Below, in pieces: positions 1-6,618 of a stretch of DNA of 6,686 nucleotides (positions within the stretch are counted from its first letter, which is position 1; each line of letters begins with the position of its first letter). A program made the position numbers and the translations under genes. Source of the DNA: Candidatus Omnitrophota bacterium (GTDB lineage: Bacteria; Omnitrophota; Gorgyraeia; Zapsychrales; Fredricksoniimonadaceae). The stretch spans positions 1 to 6,686 of the forward strand of contig JACQQW010000023.1 of the NCBI GenBank assembly GCA_016206745.1, written 5' to 3'. The notes under the pieces were generated by a model, which was not told the DNA's origin, did no database searches, and was given only the letters and a program-made list of their open reading frames with translations.

Positions 1-1
1 A

Positions 2-1312
2 TTGTGTTTTGCGGCGCTTAGTTTAAGCGTGAACCCTCTGGAGGGGGGCAATAGTCTGCGGTTTGAACGGACGATCCAGGGTCTGCGCAACAAAAAAGAG
101 GTCCGGGTCCGCGTTGCCTCCAGCGATGGAAAAAGATATCAGGTCTTTCAAAGGGTCCCGGAGCCCATCAGCAATGAAAAAGGTGAAAGCCTTGACCTGC
201 AGGCCATTGAAACCGAGACCCTGGCCGGCGCCAACAGTTCGGGAACATTGTATATGCAAAATACCGATCATTTGAGTTTCAGTGAACAACTGATTTACAC
301 CTCCGCAGAGGGAGGACAAAGCGATTCTTTTATCGTGGGATATACCGTCCGTCCCGGCCTGGTCAATTCCGATGGGAATTTCAGGGGCAGGCTGGAGTTT
401 ACCACCCGCGCCGCGGAAGAAGCATCCGGGGACCGGGCGGTGATCGACATTTTTTTAGAAAACCCTTCGCATTGGAACATTTCGATCGAGGGGGGGCGCA
501 ACCACAAGCGGGTGCTGATCGATGCTTCCGATACCAGCCCCAGGACGGCGGACTTTGTAAAAATATCTTTTTCCGGGAACCTTGCAGGGGAGGCGCGGAT
601 TTATCAGGAAGTGGAGTCTTTGCCGCAAAATGAAATGGGCAGGGAACTTGATGCGGATGCGCTGCGCATGGACATGGCCGGCGATACGGAAGGCTTGCGC
701 GTCCGCGGCCCGGTCCCATTGGAACAAACCAGGACGCTTGTTTATTCCAGCCGGAAAAGCGAGGACAGTTTTGTGGTGTATTATTTGGCGGACCCGGAAA
801 AAATCGGCCAACAGGATGCCGGCTTTTATTCGGGGAAAATAAAACACATCGTAGAAACGGCCCAAGGCCGCCAGGAATTCCCCATTGATCTTCAATGCCG
901 TATCCAGCCGGTGTTCAGCATGGATGTGAGCGCCCCTCCTGAGGGGTTAAGCTTTTCACATGTATTTGCGGCCAATCCTCCCCAGGAAAAAGAAGTGCTG
1001 GTGACCGTCCGTTCCAATCTCCATAAACCTTATCAGGTCATGCAAAATATCCAGGCGTCCATGGCCAATGAACAAGGAAAAGAATTTGATAAAAGATATT
1101 TTTCCTTCAAGGTCGATGTCCCGGCGGGGCAAAAGGGCCGGACCAAATTCAACGGCTTTTCTCCGGTGGAAACCGGAGAATATCCGGTATTGTCTTCGGA
1201 CGCCCAAGGCAGTCCGGCAACATTTAAAGTGGTGTACCGTTTGCAGGGGTACCCGCAGATGAATTCCGGCAATTTCTCGGTGCCGGTGCAGTTTTCTTTA
1301 AACCAGGATTAA
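2..1312 (+). CDS. Secreted three-repeat beta-rich protein, candidate fibre subunit or adhesin (5' partial)
   Basis: The frame is open from the window edge and the real start probably lies upstream: the first residues (CFAALSLS) look like the end of a signal peptide, and the TTG at position 2 has no visible ribosome binding site. The 436 visible residues form three diverged repeats of about 130-145 residues (roughly 7-152, 158-302, 305-434). Each repeat has a block with YQ, then NE-x-G-x-x-(L/F)-D (45-65, 198-218, 343-363) and a later block with (S/T)-F-x-V-x-Y followed by G-(N/F) and a beta strand (107-133, 254-282, 405-431). Strand alternation and the near absence of Cys suggest Ig-like beta sandwiches in an exported protein. 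It is the first visible gene of the operon with a pilin-like protein, a PapD-like chaperone and an usher-like protein, so a multi-domain structural subunit or tip adhesin is the best guess. I do not recognise the family. Upstream operon members may be missing. Confidence 0.8.
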   Translation: MCFAALSLSVNPLEGGNSLRFERTIQGLRNKKEVRVRVASSDGKRYQVFQRVPEPISNEKGESLDLQAIETETLAGANSSGTLYMQNTDHLSFSEQLIYTSAEGGQSDSFIVGYTVRPGLVNSDGNFRGRLEFTTRAAEEASGDRAVIDIFLENPSHWNISIEGGRNHKRVLIDASDTSPRTADFVKISFSGNLAGEARIYQEVESLPQNEMGRELDADALRMDMAGDTEGLRVRGPVPLEQTRTLVYSSRKSEDSFVVYYLADPEKIGQQDAGFYSGKIKHIVETAQGRQEFPIDLQCRIQPVFSMDVSAPPEGLSFSHVFAANPPQEKEVLVTVRSNLHKPYQVMQNIQASMANEQGKEFDKRYFSFKVDVPAGQKGRTKFNGFSPVETGEYPVLSSDAQGSPATFKVVYRLQGYPQMNSGNFSVPVQFSLNQD

Positions 1313-1323
1313 CCATAAACTAT

Positions 1324-1331
1324 AAGGAGGG
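1324..1331 (+). promoter_or_regulatory. Strong Shine-Dalgarno site of the pilin-like gene
   Basis: AAGGAGGG lies 4 nt before the ATG at 1336 and is a near-perfect anti-16S match. It is much stronger than the sites before the next two genes (AAGG before the chaperone, nothing clear before the usher-like gene). This would give the small subunit the highest translation in the operon, as expected for a major structural subunit. Confidence 0.8.
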
Positions 1332-1335
1332 CGTT

Positions 1336-1950
1336 ATGAAGATCCTATTCGGTTTGGCAGCAATGGCGGTTCTTTGTGCCTGGTTCCACGCAGGGCCGTT
1401 GTGGGCGGACACAAAAACGTTCACGGTATCGGCGTCTGTGCCTTTGGCAACGAGCGTCAATTTTACCGCCACCAATATCAATGCGGCAACCGGCAACCGC
1501 ACGGCGGTCAGCGGGAACTCTTTGAGTTTTGATCCCATGTCGTTTAACAGCACCAGCCAGGCATGGTTTCCCGACCATTTTTTTGCCGTGGATGTCGCCC
1601 CCAGCGGGCCCGGCAACATGAATGTGACTGTCAATTATACGGAAGGCAATAACCCCAATAATCCGGCCCATGGCCTTGGGTGGAAATCAACGGCCACGTT
1701 CATGAAAGTCACAGGCACGACGGAGACCGCCTTGACGGCCCATGGCCCCAAGAAAATGCTCAAAGATTTAAGCGGGGAGAGCATCACGACCGCTGAGATC
1801 AGCGGCGGTTTTTTGAGGACTTATTTGGGGGTCGTCACCAAAGACCAGTCCGCCGCGTTCCCGGACCCGCCGACGAGCGAGCTGTTTACGAATGCCGACA
1901 AGTCGGGGGCCTATGACGGATCACTGGTCATCACAGCGACGGTCTCTTAA
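1336..1950 (+). CDS. Secreted pilin-like protein, candidate major fibre subunit
   Basis: A 204-residue protein whose start is fixed by the strong AAGGAGGG site. Residues 1-24 are a signal peptide (MK, hydrophobic core, cleavage likely after PLWA). The Cys at 14 lacks a lipobox context, so it is not an obvious lipoprotein, and the mature protein has no Cys. The mature N-terminus (TKTFTVSASVPLATSVNFTAT, 26-46) alternates polar and hydrophobic residues, as in the donor strand of chaperone-usher subunits. The last residues (GAYDGSLVITATVS, 191-204) look like the final beta strand of a pilin, after a G-x-Y motif. Asn/Thr/Ser-rich beta segments fill the middle. Its size and its position just before a PapD-like chaperone and an usher-like protein fit a fimbrial subunit related in layout to the spore-coat-U/Csu type. 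The family assignment is inference; another exported beta-sandwich protein is possible. Confidence 0.75.
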   Translation: MKILFGLAAMAVLCAWFHAGPLWADTKTFTVSASVPLATSVNFTATNINAATGNRTAVSGNSLSFDPMSFNSTSQAWFPDHFFAVDVAPSGPGNMNVTVNYTEGNNPNNPAHGLGWKSTATFMKVTGTTETALTAHGPKKMLKDLSGESITTAEISGGFLRTYLGVVTKDQSAAFPDPPTSELFTNADKSGAYDGSLVITATVS

Positions 1951-1960
1951 GGCCCGGCAC

Positions 1961-2764
1961 ATGGCGGCAAAGACCGTTTGTTTGGCGTTATTGGGTGTTG
2001 GCGTCCTCGCCGGACCAGTCATGTCCCAAGTGTTCCTTGAAGAGGGGAAGGTGTCTTTGGCTGTTTCCGGAGGGGACCGCATCCACAAGTCCATCACCGT
2101 CCAAAACACTTCCGCCGGGGATTTGGACATCAAGGCGTATTGGGAAGATTTCCGGTATCAGCCGCCTTATGATGGATCCAAGGCATTCTTTCCGTCGGGT
2201 ACGGTGCCGGAGTCCGCCGGCCGGTGGGTCAATTATTCGCCCCAGCAATTCACCCTGCCGTCTTTCGGCAGACAGCAGGTCAATTATACGGTCAGCGTCC
2301 CGGAACATATTGACGCGGGGCATTATGGGGTGCTTTTTTTTGAACGGTCCGTCAGGCGCGCCCAAGAAATGTCCGGACTCAATGTCGTGACCAGGGTGGG
2401 CTGTTTGTTTTTTATTGAGCCAAAGAATAAAATAAAGAAAGCCGAAGTGCGGGGCCTTAAACTTGATGGGCGGGGCTTAAGGGGTGATTTTATCAATCAG
2501 GGCAATGTGGTCCTTACCCCCAACGCGACCTACCATATCATGGATGAGCAAGGGCTGGTGGTGGACCGCGGCGAGCTTAAGAAATTATATGTCCCTCCCG
2601 GCGCTTCCGCGTCTTGGGAAATTTTCTTGCCCCAAAATTTAAAAACAGGGCCGTACACTTTGGTCATCAACGCGGACCTGGAAGAGGGGGATGTGGTGGT
2701 CAAAGAAGCAGGGCTGGTCAAAGACGGTTCCGGCCGACTGATCATTGAAAATGTGCGGGATTGA
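1961..2764 (+). CDS. Periplasmic PapD-like chaperone (two Ig-like domains)
   Basis: A 267-residue protein starting at ATG 1961, preceded by AAGG (1949-1952) 8 nt upstream that overlaps the stop codon of the previous gene. This start gives a clean signal peptide (1-22, MAAKTVCLALLG then GPVMS). An upstream in-frame ATG at 1892 would overlap the pilin-like gene by 59 nt and bury the signal sequence. The N-terminal domain (about 24-152) has the chaperone-like pattern of a strand with ITVQNTS, a strand with KAYWEDF, and a final alternating strand GLNVVTRVGCLFFIEP (139-154) that could act as the donor strand for subunits. The second domain (about 158-250) has GDFINQGNVVLTPNATYHI, an (I/V)-x-D-x-x-G turn, VPPGASASW and LKTGPYTLVINADL, typical of Ig-like domains in fibre chaperones and DUF916-like surface proteins. 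It would hold subunits in the periplasm and pass them to the outer-membrane protein 15 nt downstream. A non-chaperone structural role cannot be excluded. Confidence 0.75.
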   Translation: MAAKTVCLALLGVGVLAGPVMSQVFLEEGKVSLAVSGGDRIHKSITVQNTSAGDLDIKAYWEDFRYQPPYDGSKAFFPSGTVPESAGRWVNYSPQQFTLPSFGRQQVNYTVSVPEHIDAGHYGVLFFERSVRRAQEMSGLNVVTRVGCLFFIEPKNKIKKAEVRGLKLDGRGLRGDFINQGNVVLTPNATYHIMDEQGLVVDRGELKKLYVPPGASASWEIFLPQNLKTGPYTLVINADLEEGDVVVKEAGLVKDGSGRLIIENVRD

Positions 2765-2779
2765 GCATGAGATTCCCTT

Positions 2780-5449
2780 ATGAGCGCGCGATGGAGGGCA
2801 TGCATTTTTGCTTTGATCCTTGCGGGAACGCGGGCTTCACCTGTTTTTGCCGGTGATCAATTCAACGGCTATGGGCATTACCTGGCCAAAGGCATTGAGG
2901 CCATGAACAATCATGATGACAAAAAAGCCTTTCGTTATTTTATATTGGCCCAGATGTACGACCCCTCGGCCAAGGACCCGGAGAAATATATTCAGAGGTT
3001 AAACCAGGCCCATGCCATGGCGGCCCCTTCTGCTGCAGGGAACGGCCGCGGCCGTTTTCTGCGCGTCCCTCTTAAAAAAGCCAAAGGCCCAGCACAAGTC
3101 ATTTCACTTTCTGATATGGACGCCAACTCCCCGGCTAAAGCCACGGTCCAGGTTGAGTTGGGTTCATCGATCATTATTGAAGGCATGAACATTCAAAAAT
3201 TTTTAGTGGCCAATGAAGGTTTTATTATGGTCAAACACATTAACCGCGATCAAATTCAAATAGACGCCCAGAAGCGCGGCAGCACTTTTCTCCATATTTG
3301 GGACGGTTCCGGCCGCCGGACCATTTATGTGGAGGTGGTTTTTCCAAGCACCGGCAGCGAAGACATTTCCGGTCACATAGGTCCGGTTGAGCATGCGCAG
3401 CCGTTTAAGTTTACATATTCCAATGATTGGAGTTCATATTATTATGGGGACAATGTTCCGGGCCTTGAGCGCCAAAGTGTGAACTTCCAGCAGAATTTTG
3501 CCATTAACGGGGACACTCCCTACGGGGCCGTGGACGCTTCGACCACTTTGAGCCAGTTTAATGCGCCGTTGCAAGTCCTGACCTATACCGCAGGCCTGAG
3601 CAATGTTCCGGTTGAGGGGACCAGCGGTTTTAATTTGCGGGCCTTTGACGCGCAGCGCTATTTAACGCCGCTGACCATGCCCGCCACGCGCCTGCGGGGG
3701 GCCTTCGCGGATGTTGATCTGTTCCAGGACATCGCGGGTCTGTCTTTGAGCCATGGGCAAAAGCGGTCTACGTTTGGGTTTATTTCTCAAGGGAGTAACG
3801 TGTCCCGTGATTCTTATATTGATGCCGTGAAGATCGCGCTTTTTCCCAAGGACCGCAACCATCAATATGCGTTCAATATTGCCGCCGGCCATGGAGCAGA
3901 GCACCCGCCGTATTTGACCAAACGGGTTTACTCGATCGAGGGGCGCCGCGCGTTTGACGGCATTACGCTCAATGGTGAAATCGCCCGAGACCAGGCGCAT
4001 CATGCGGCCTTGGCAGGGACCAAATGGGAAAAGGGCCCGTTGAATACCGCCCTTAATTTCAGGAACGTCAATAGGAATTTTAACAACGTATCAAGTTTCC
4101 CCCCCAACCAGGGAGAGATCGGCGCGGCCTGGACCACCGGTGCCAACCTGGAGAAATTCAGCACCAATACGTTCGTGGATGTGTACCGGGACCGGTTTTA
4201 TTTTAACCCCAATGATCCCGAAGCGTTGAATTATGATGCCAATGCCCGTGTGCGGGTGCCGTTTAGCCGGGACCTTTGGAGCGAGACCAACGGGTATTAT
4301 ACCTATACTCCGGGAGAACTGTCACCGAGGAGAAATGGGTCCCTGCATGAGCGGTTTTCGAAATATTTTGATGTTTGGGGCGGCCGAAAAGGGACTTTTT
4401 ATGCCGGGGGCGCCTATCAAAGGAGCCGTTATGCGCATGCCTCCGCCTCAGAATACGACCGGCACGCGCTGATCGCCGGCGCCCAACTCCCTCTGACGGG
4501 CCATTTATCATCTTTCGCCAATTATGAATATTCCTGGGTCCATGAAATTCTTTCAGGAGAACATCTTAATCCCAATGTTTTGAATGCCGGACTTGGTTAT
4601 AACAAGCAATTGACCCAAGGATTTTCAGTGAGCTCACAGCTGACCTACCGTGATGAGCAGGGGGTCAGGGGCACCAATAGTTTTTTAGCCGGAGAGGACA
4701 GCGCCGGCGCTTCCATAGGGTTTTCTTACAGCCATGCCAATGACATTAATTTTTTTGCGGACGGGCGTTTGCGCAGGGTGTGGCCGCAGGCGGAAGGCAA
4801 TGTTTCTTATAATGATTTGGACATCCGTTTGGGCATGCGCGTTGTATTCGATATGTTTCCGGGCTGGGACCCTAGGGGCCATGTGTCCGGTTTGGTGTTT
4901 AAAGACAAAAATAGCAACGGGAAACCAGATCCGGAGGAGCCGGGCATTGGGGGCGTCAAAATTAAAATCGGGGACAAAGAAGCGGTGACCGATCAGCAAG
5001 GACGGTTTCGAATGAATATCCGGGCCAAGAGGGTGATGGTAACTCCGGTGCTGGAGAGCATTCCGTCCGGTTTGATTTTTTCAACCCCCACGTTTTCAAA
5101 GGTCGACATTGCGCAGGGGCGGGCTTCCAGGGTTGACTTTGGCCTGATGAGTCAGACAGGGATTTATGGCGTGGTCTTTGTGGACAAAAACGGCAACGGC
5201 ACACCCGACAGCGGCGACCAGTTTATCCGCCGGGTCAAACTGATTTTAGACGGACGGATGGCCCAAACCAGCGACGGCAGGGGCGCATATTTTTTTAGAA
5301 GCGTCGCTGAAGGCAAACATACCATCGCATTGGATTTAAATACGGTCCCCCTGGACATGCTGCCCATGGTGAAGTTAAAGAATGAGATCCAGGTGGCCGA
5401 AGGCACAACCTATATTCTTAATATTCCCATGAAGATTAAAAAAGATTAA
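2780..5449 (+). CDS. Usher-like outer-membrane protein with pilus-secretin N-domain and two SdrD-like modules
   Basis: An 889-residue protein. Signal peptide 1-24 (cleavage after SPVFA). Residues about 30-80 form a helical, TPR-like pair (YLAKGIEAMNNHDDKKAFRY...AQMYDPSAKDPE). Residues about 97-188 resemble the pilus-formation N-terminal domain of CpaC/RcpA-type secretins: VQVELGSSIIIEG, then a strand with QIQIDAQKRGSTFLHIWD and a closing YVEVVFPS. Residues about 205-692 are rich in alternating strands, Tyr/Phe/Trp and Asn/Gly turns, ending IRLGMRVVFDMF, as expected of an outer-membrane barrel. Two SdrD/Cna-B-like modules follow (about 702-790 and 795-889), each starting VF-x-D-K-N, with EF-hand-like loops at 709-720 and 802-813. 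The length fits fimbrial ushers, but I see no recognisable secretin domain and no canonical usher N-domain. It has no clear ribosome binding site and is probably translationally coupled to the chaperone gene, whose stop is 15 nt upstream. Role as secretion pore and assembly platform for the fibre is inferred from context and architecture. Confidence 0.75.
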   Translation: MSARWRACIFALILAGTRASPVFAGDQFNGYGHYLAKGIEAMNNHDDKKAFRYFILAQMYDPSAKDPEKYIQRLNQAHAMAAPSAAGNGRGRFLRVPLKKAKGPAQVISLSDMDANSPAKATVQVELGSSIIIEGMNIQKFLVANEGFIMVKHINRDQIQIDAQKRGSTFLHIWDGSGRRTIYVEVVFPSTGSEDISGHIGPVEHAQPFKFTYSNDWSSYYYGDNVPGLERQSVNFQQNFAINGDTPYGAVDASTTLSQFNAPLQVLTYTAGLSNVPVEGTSGFNLRAFDAQRYLTPLTMPATRLRGAFADVDLFQDIAGLSLSHGQKRSTFGFISQGSNVSRDSYIDAVKIALFPKDRNHQYAFNIAAGHGAEHPPYLTKRVYSIEGRRAFDGITLNGEIARDQAHHAALAGTKWEKGPLNTALNFRNVNRNFNNVSSFPPNQGEIGAAWTTGANLEKFSTNTFVDVYRDRFYFNPNDPEALNYDANARVRVPFSRDLWSETNGYYTYTPGELSPRRNGSLHERFSKYFDVWGGRKGTFYAGGAYQRSRYAHASASEYDRHALIAGAQLPLTGHLSSFANYEYSWVHEILSGEHLNPNVLNAGLGYNKQLTQGFSVSSQLTYRDEQGVRGTNSFLAGEDSAGASIGFSYSHANDINFFADGRLRRVWPQAEGNVSYNDLDIRLGMRVVFDMFPGWDPRGHVSGLVFKDKNSNGKPDPEEPGIGGVKIKIGDKEAVTDQQGRFRMNIRAKRVMVTPVLESIPSGLIFSTPTFSKVDIAQGRASRVDFGLMSQTGIYGVVFVDKNGNGTPDSGDQFIRRVKLILDGRMAQTSDGRGAYFFRSVAEGKHTIALDLNTVPLDMLPMVKLKNEIQVAEGTTYILNIPMKIKKD

Positions 5450-5487
5450 TCAATTATTCACGTTAGGTTCATAAAGTTTTTGCTATT

Positions 5488-5493
5488 TATAGT
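5488..5493 (+). promoter_or_regulatory. Possible weak -10 element ahead of the response regulator
   Basis: TATAGT lies in the 64-nt AT-rich gap after the usher-like gene, 20 nt before the ATG at 5514. No convincing -35 sits 16-18 nt upstream, and I found no terminator hairpin in the gap. The receiver gene may have its own start or be read through from the operon above. Confidence 0.2.
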
Positions 5494-5513
5494 CAATAAC
5501 TAAGGGAGGAAAT

Positions 5514-5867
5514 ATGAAGAAAGTCCTTATTGTTGAGGATGAGCAAAGGATCATCGACATTTATTTGAGATTGCTTGTCCCGGCCGGCTTGATCGTCCGC
5601 TATGCCAAAGATGCCCAGGCCGCCACCAGCATTTTGGTCAGGGAAGACATCGACTTGATTTTGCTGGACATCAAAATCCCCAAGATCGACGGACGGACGA
5701 TCTTTGAGATCATTGAAGAATATAACCCGAACATCAAGGTCATTGTCAGCAGCGTATATCCGATCGAGAAACAAAAGGAATTGATCCCCCGGGCCGCGAA
5801 TTATTACGATAAATCCGAGGGGCCGATTCCTCTGTTGGAAAAAGTCAAAAGCGCGCTGGCTGCCTAG
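5514..5867 (+). CDS. Single-domain response regulator (receiver only)
   Basis: A 117-residue protein with a strong GGGAGG site 4 nt before the ATG. It is a complete CheY-like receiver: acidic pair E8/D9 (VLIVEDE), phospho-acceptor D52 in LLDIKIPKIDG, Ser79/Ser80 in KVIVSS at the switch strand, and K100 in NYYDKSEG. There is no output domain, so it must act by protein contact, as a phosphorelay intermediate, or by docking to a sensor kinase encoded elsewhere. No kinase is visible in the window. It follows the fibre operon by 64 nt and precedes a small exported protein by 35 nt, so it could be linked to either in expression. The YYDKSEG ending is common in stand-alone receivers of several uncultured diderm lineages (recalled impression). 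Its target is unknown. Confidence 0.92.
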   Translation: MKKVLIVEDEQRIIDIYLRLLVPAGLIVRYAKDAQAATSILVREDIDLILLDIKIPKIDGRTIFEIIEEYNPNIKVIVSSVYPIEKQKELIPRAANYYDKSEGPIPLLEKVKSALAA

Positions 5868-5902
5868 CGATTTTGTCAATGAACGGCAATGCGGAGGTCG
5901 AT

Positions 5903-6421
5903 ATGAAGAAAAATTGGATATTATCAATGATGGCGGGCGTTCTTTTTGTTTTTACGGGGCTTGGATGGGCCTATGCCCGGGAGGAAGAAAATAAAATGGA
6001 TGAGGTCTCTTCTAAGATGGACAAAGAAAGCCGTGGCCCCGGCGAAGCCAGAAGGGTTGAAGAACGCCTGGAGAAAAAGTTCAATGTTACGGATGCCCGT
6101 ATTGACAGTCTGCGCAAGCAAGGGTTGGGTTATGGAGAAATCGGCACCACCCTTTCTCTGGCCAGCCGTATGCCCGGCGGTATCAATGACCAGAATATTC
6201 AGAAGGTCATGGATCTCCGGCAGGGGCAGGGCGGGCATAAAGAGGGCTGGGGAAAAATTGCCGGCCAGTTGGGGATGACCTTGAAGCCGTCCGTCCGGGA
6301 CATGGACGACGTCCACCAGGCCCGCCGTGAAGATGGGTCTGAGCAGAGGCGGGACCAGAGGGAACGGCCGATGGAAGCGTCCCATGGACACGGCCATGCC
6401 GGCCCGGGTCATCACCGGTAA
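5903..6421 (+). CDS. Small exported protein with duplicated G-(Y/W)-G-x-I motif and His-rich tail
   Basis: A 172-residue protein starting at ATG 5903, chosen because GGAGG at 5893-5897 sits 5 nt upstream and the start gives a good signal peptide (MKKNWILSMMAGVLFVF, cleavage likely after WAYA at 25). An earlier in-frame TTG at 5873 lacks this support. After a charged, probably helical linker (26-60), residues 66-89 read I-x-x-LR-x-QGLGYGEIGTTLSLA and residues 102-127 read V-M-D-LR ... EGWGKIAGQLGMTL, so the motif LR...G-(Y/W)-G-(E/K)-I-(A/G)-x-x-L occurs twice. Between them is MPGGINDQNI. The tail is charged and ends in HGHGHAGPGHHR. Similar exported proteins with GWG-x-IA-x-x-LG motifs occur in deltaproteobacteria and betaproteobacteria (recalled), with no function known to me. 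The His tail might bind metal; that is only a suggestion. It lies 35 nt after the receiver gene and is probably co-transcribed with it. Confidence 0.8.
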   Translation: MKKNWILSMMAGVLFVFTGLGWAYAREEENKMDEVSSKMDKESRGPGEARRVEERLEKKFNVTDARIDSLRKQGLGYGEIGTTLSLASRMPGGINDQNIQKVMDLRQGQGGHKEGWGKIAGQLGMTLKPSVRDMDDVHQARREDGSEQRRDQRERPMEASHGHGHAGPGHHR

Positions 6422-6541
6422 TGAATGACCAGTCATCAAAATCCGATTTAGTCAAAGCCATAAAATCAACTCGCATGGGCCCCAAGGACCCGGCATAGTT
6501 TTAAAATCCCCCATTGGACCTGAAAAAAACCTGGAAAATAA

Positions 6542-6569
6542 TTGCCAAGCGATGGAGGTCTGTTATAAT
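6542..6569 (+). promoter_or_regulatory. Strong sigma-70-type promoter with extended -10
   Basis: TTGCCA (6542-6547), a 16-nt spacer, and a perfect TATAAT (6564-6569) preceded by TG at 6561-6562 in the TGnTATAAT extended -10 arrangement. The start of transcription would be near 6576, giving a leader of about 43 nt before the ATG at 6619. It lies in the non-coding gap beyond the last complete gene and points out of the window to the right. Confidence 0.7.
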
Positions 6570-6570
6570 C

Positions 6571-6601
6571 CTGACAATATTATTTCACGGTTGGATATAA
6601 T
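6571..6601 (+). promoter_or_regulatory. Possible second, weaker promoter
   Basis: CTGACA (6571-6576, 5 of 6 to consensus) and a second perfect TATAAT (6596-6601), separated by 19 nt, which is longer than optimal. If used, transcription would start near 6608, just before the ATG at 6619. It may instead be a chance match in AT-rich sequence. Confidence 0.3.
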
Positions 6602-6618
6602 TGAAAACACATAAAGTT

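Noticed and set aside
455..895. Long open frames on the minus strand, here and opposite 5924-6439
   Set aside because: They lie antisense to well-supported genes, lack ribosome binding sites or recognisable motifs, and have the composition expected of shadow frames.
1892..1960. Upstream ATG start for the chaperone gene, with an RR pair (SQRRSLKA) resembling a Tat signal
   Set aside because: It overlaps the pilin-like gene by 59 nt, the RR sequence is a frame-shifted reading of that gene's end, and ATG 1961 gives a standard Sec signal peptide.
3068..3343. Calling the 889-residue protein a secretin because of its N-terminal domain
   Set aside because: The rest of the protein shows no secretin domain; it looks like a single-chain barrel followed by SdrD-like modules.
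6425..6505. Terminator hairpin after the last complete gene
   Set aside because: The candidate stems (ATGAC/GTCAT with a 2-nt loop; GGG/CCC around CCAAGG) are short or interrupted and not followed by a clean T run.
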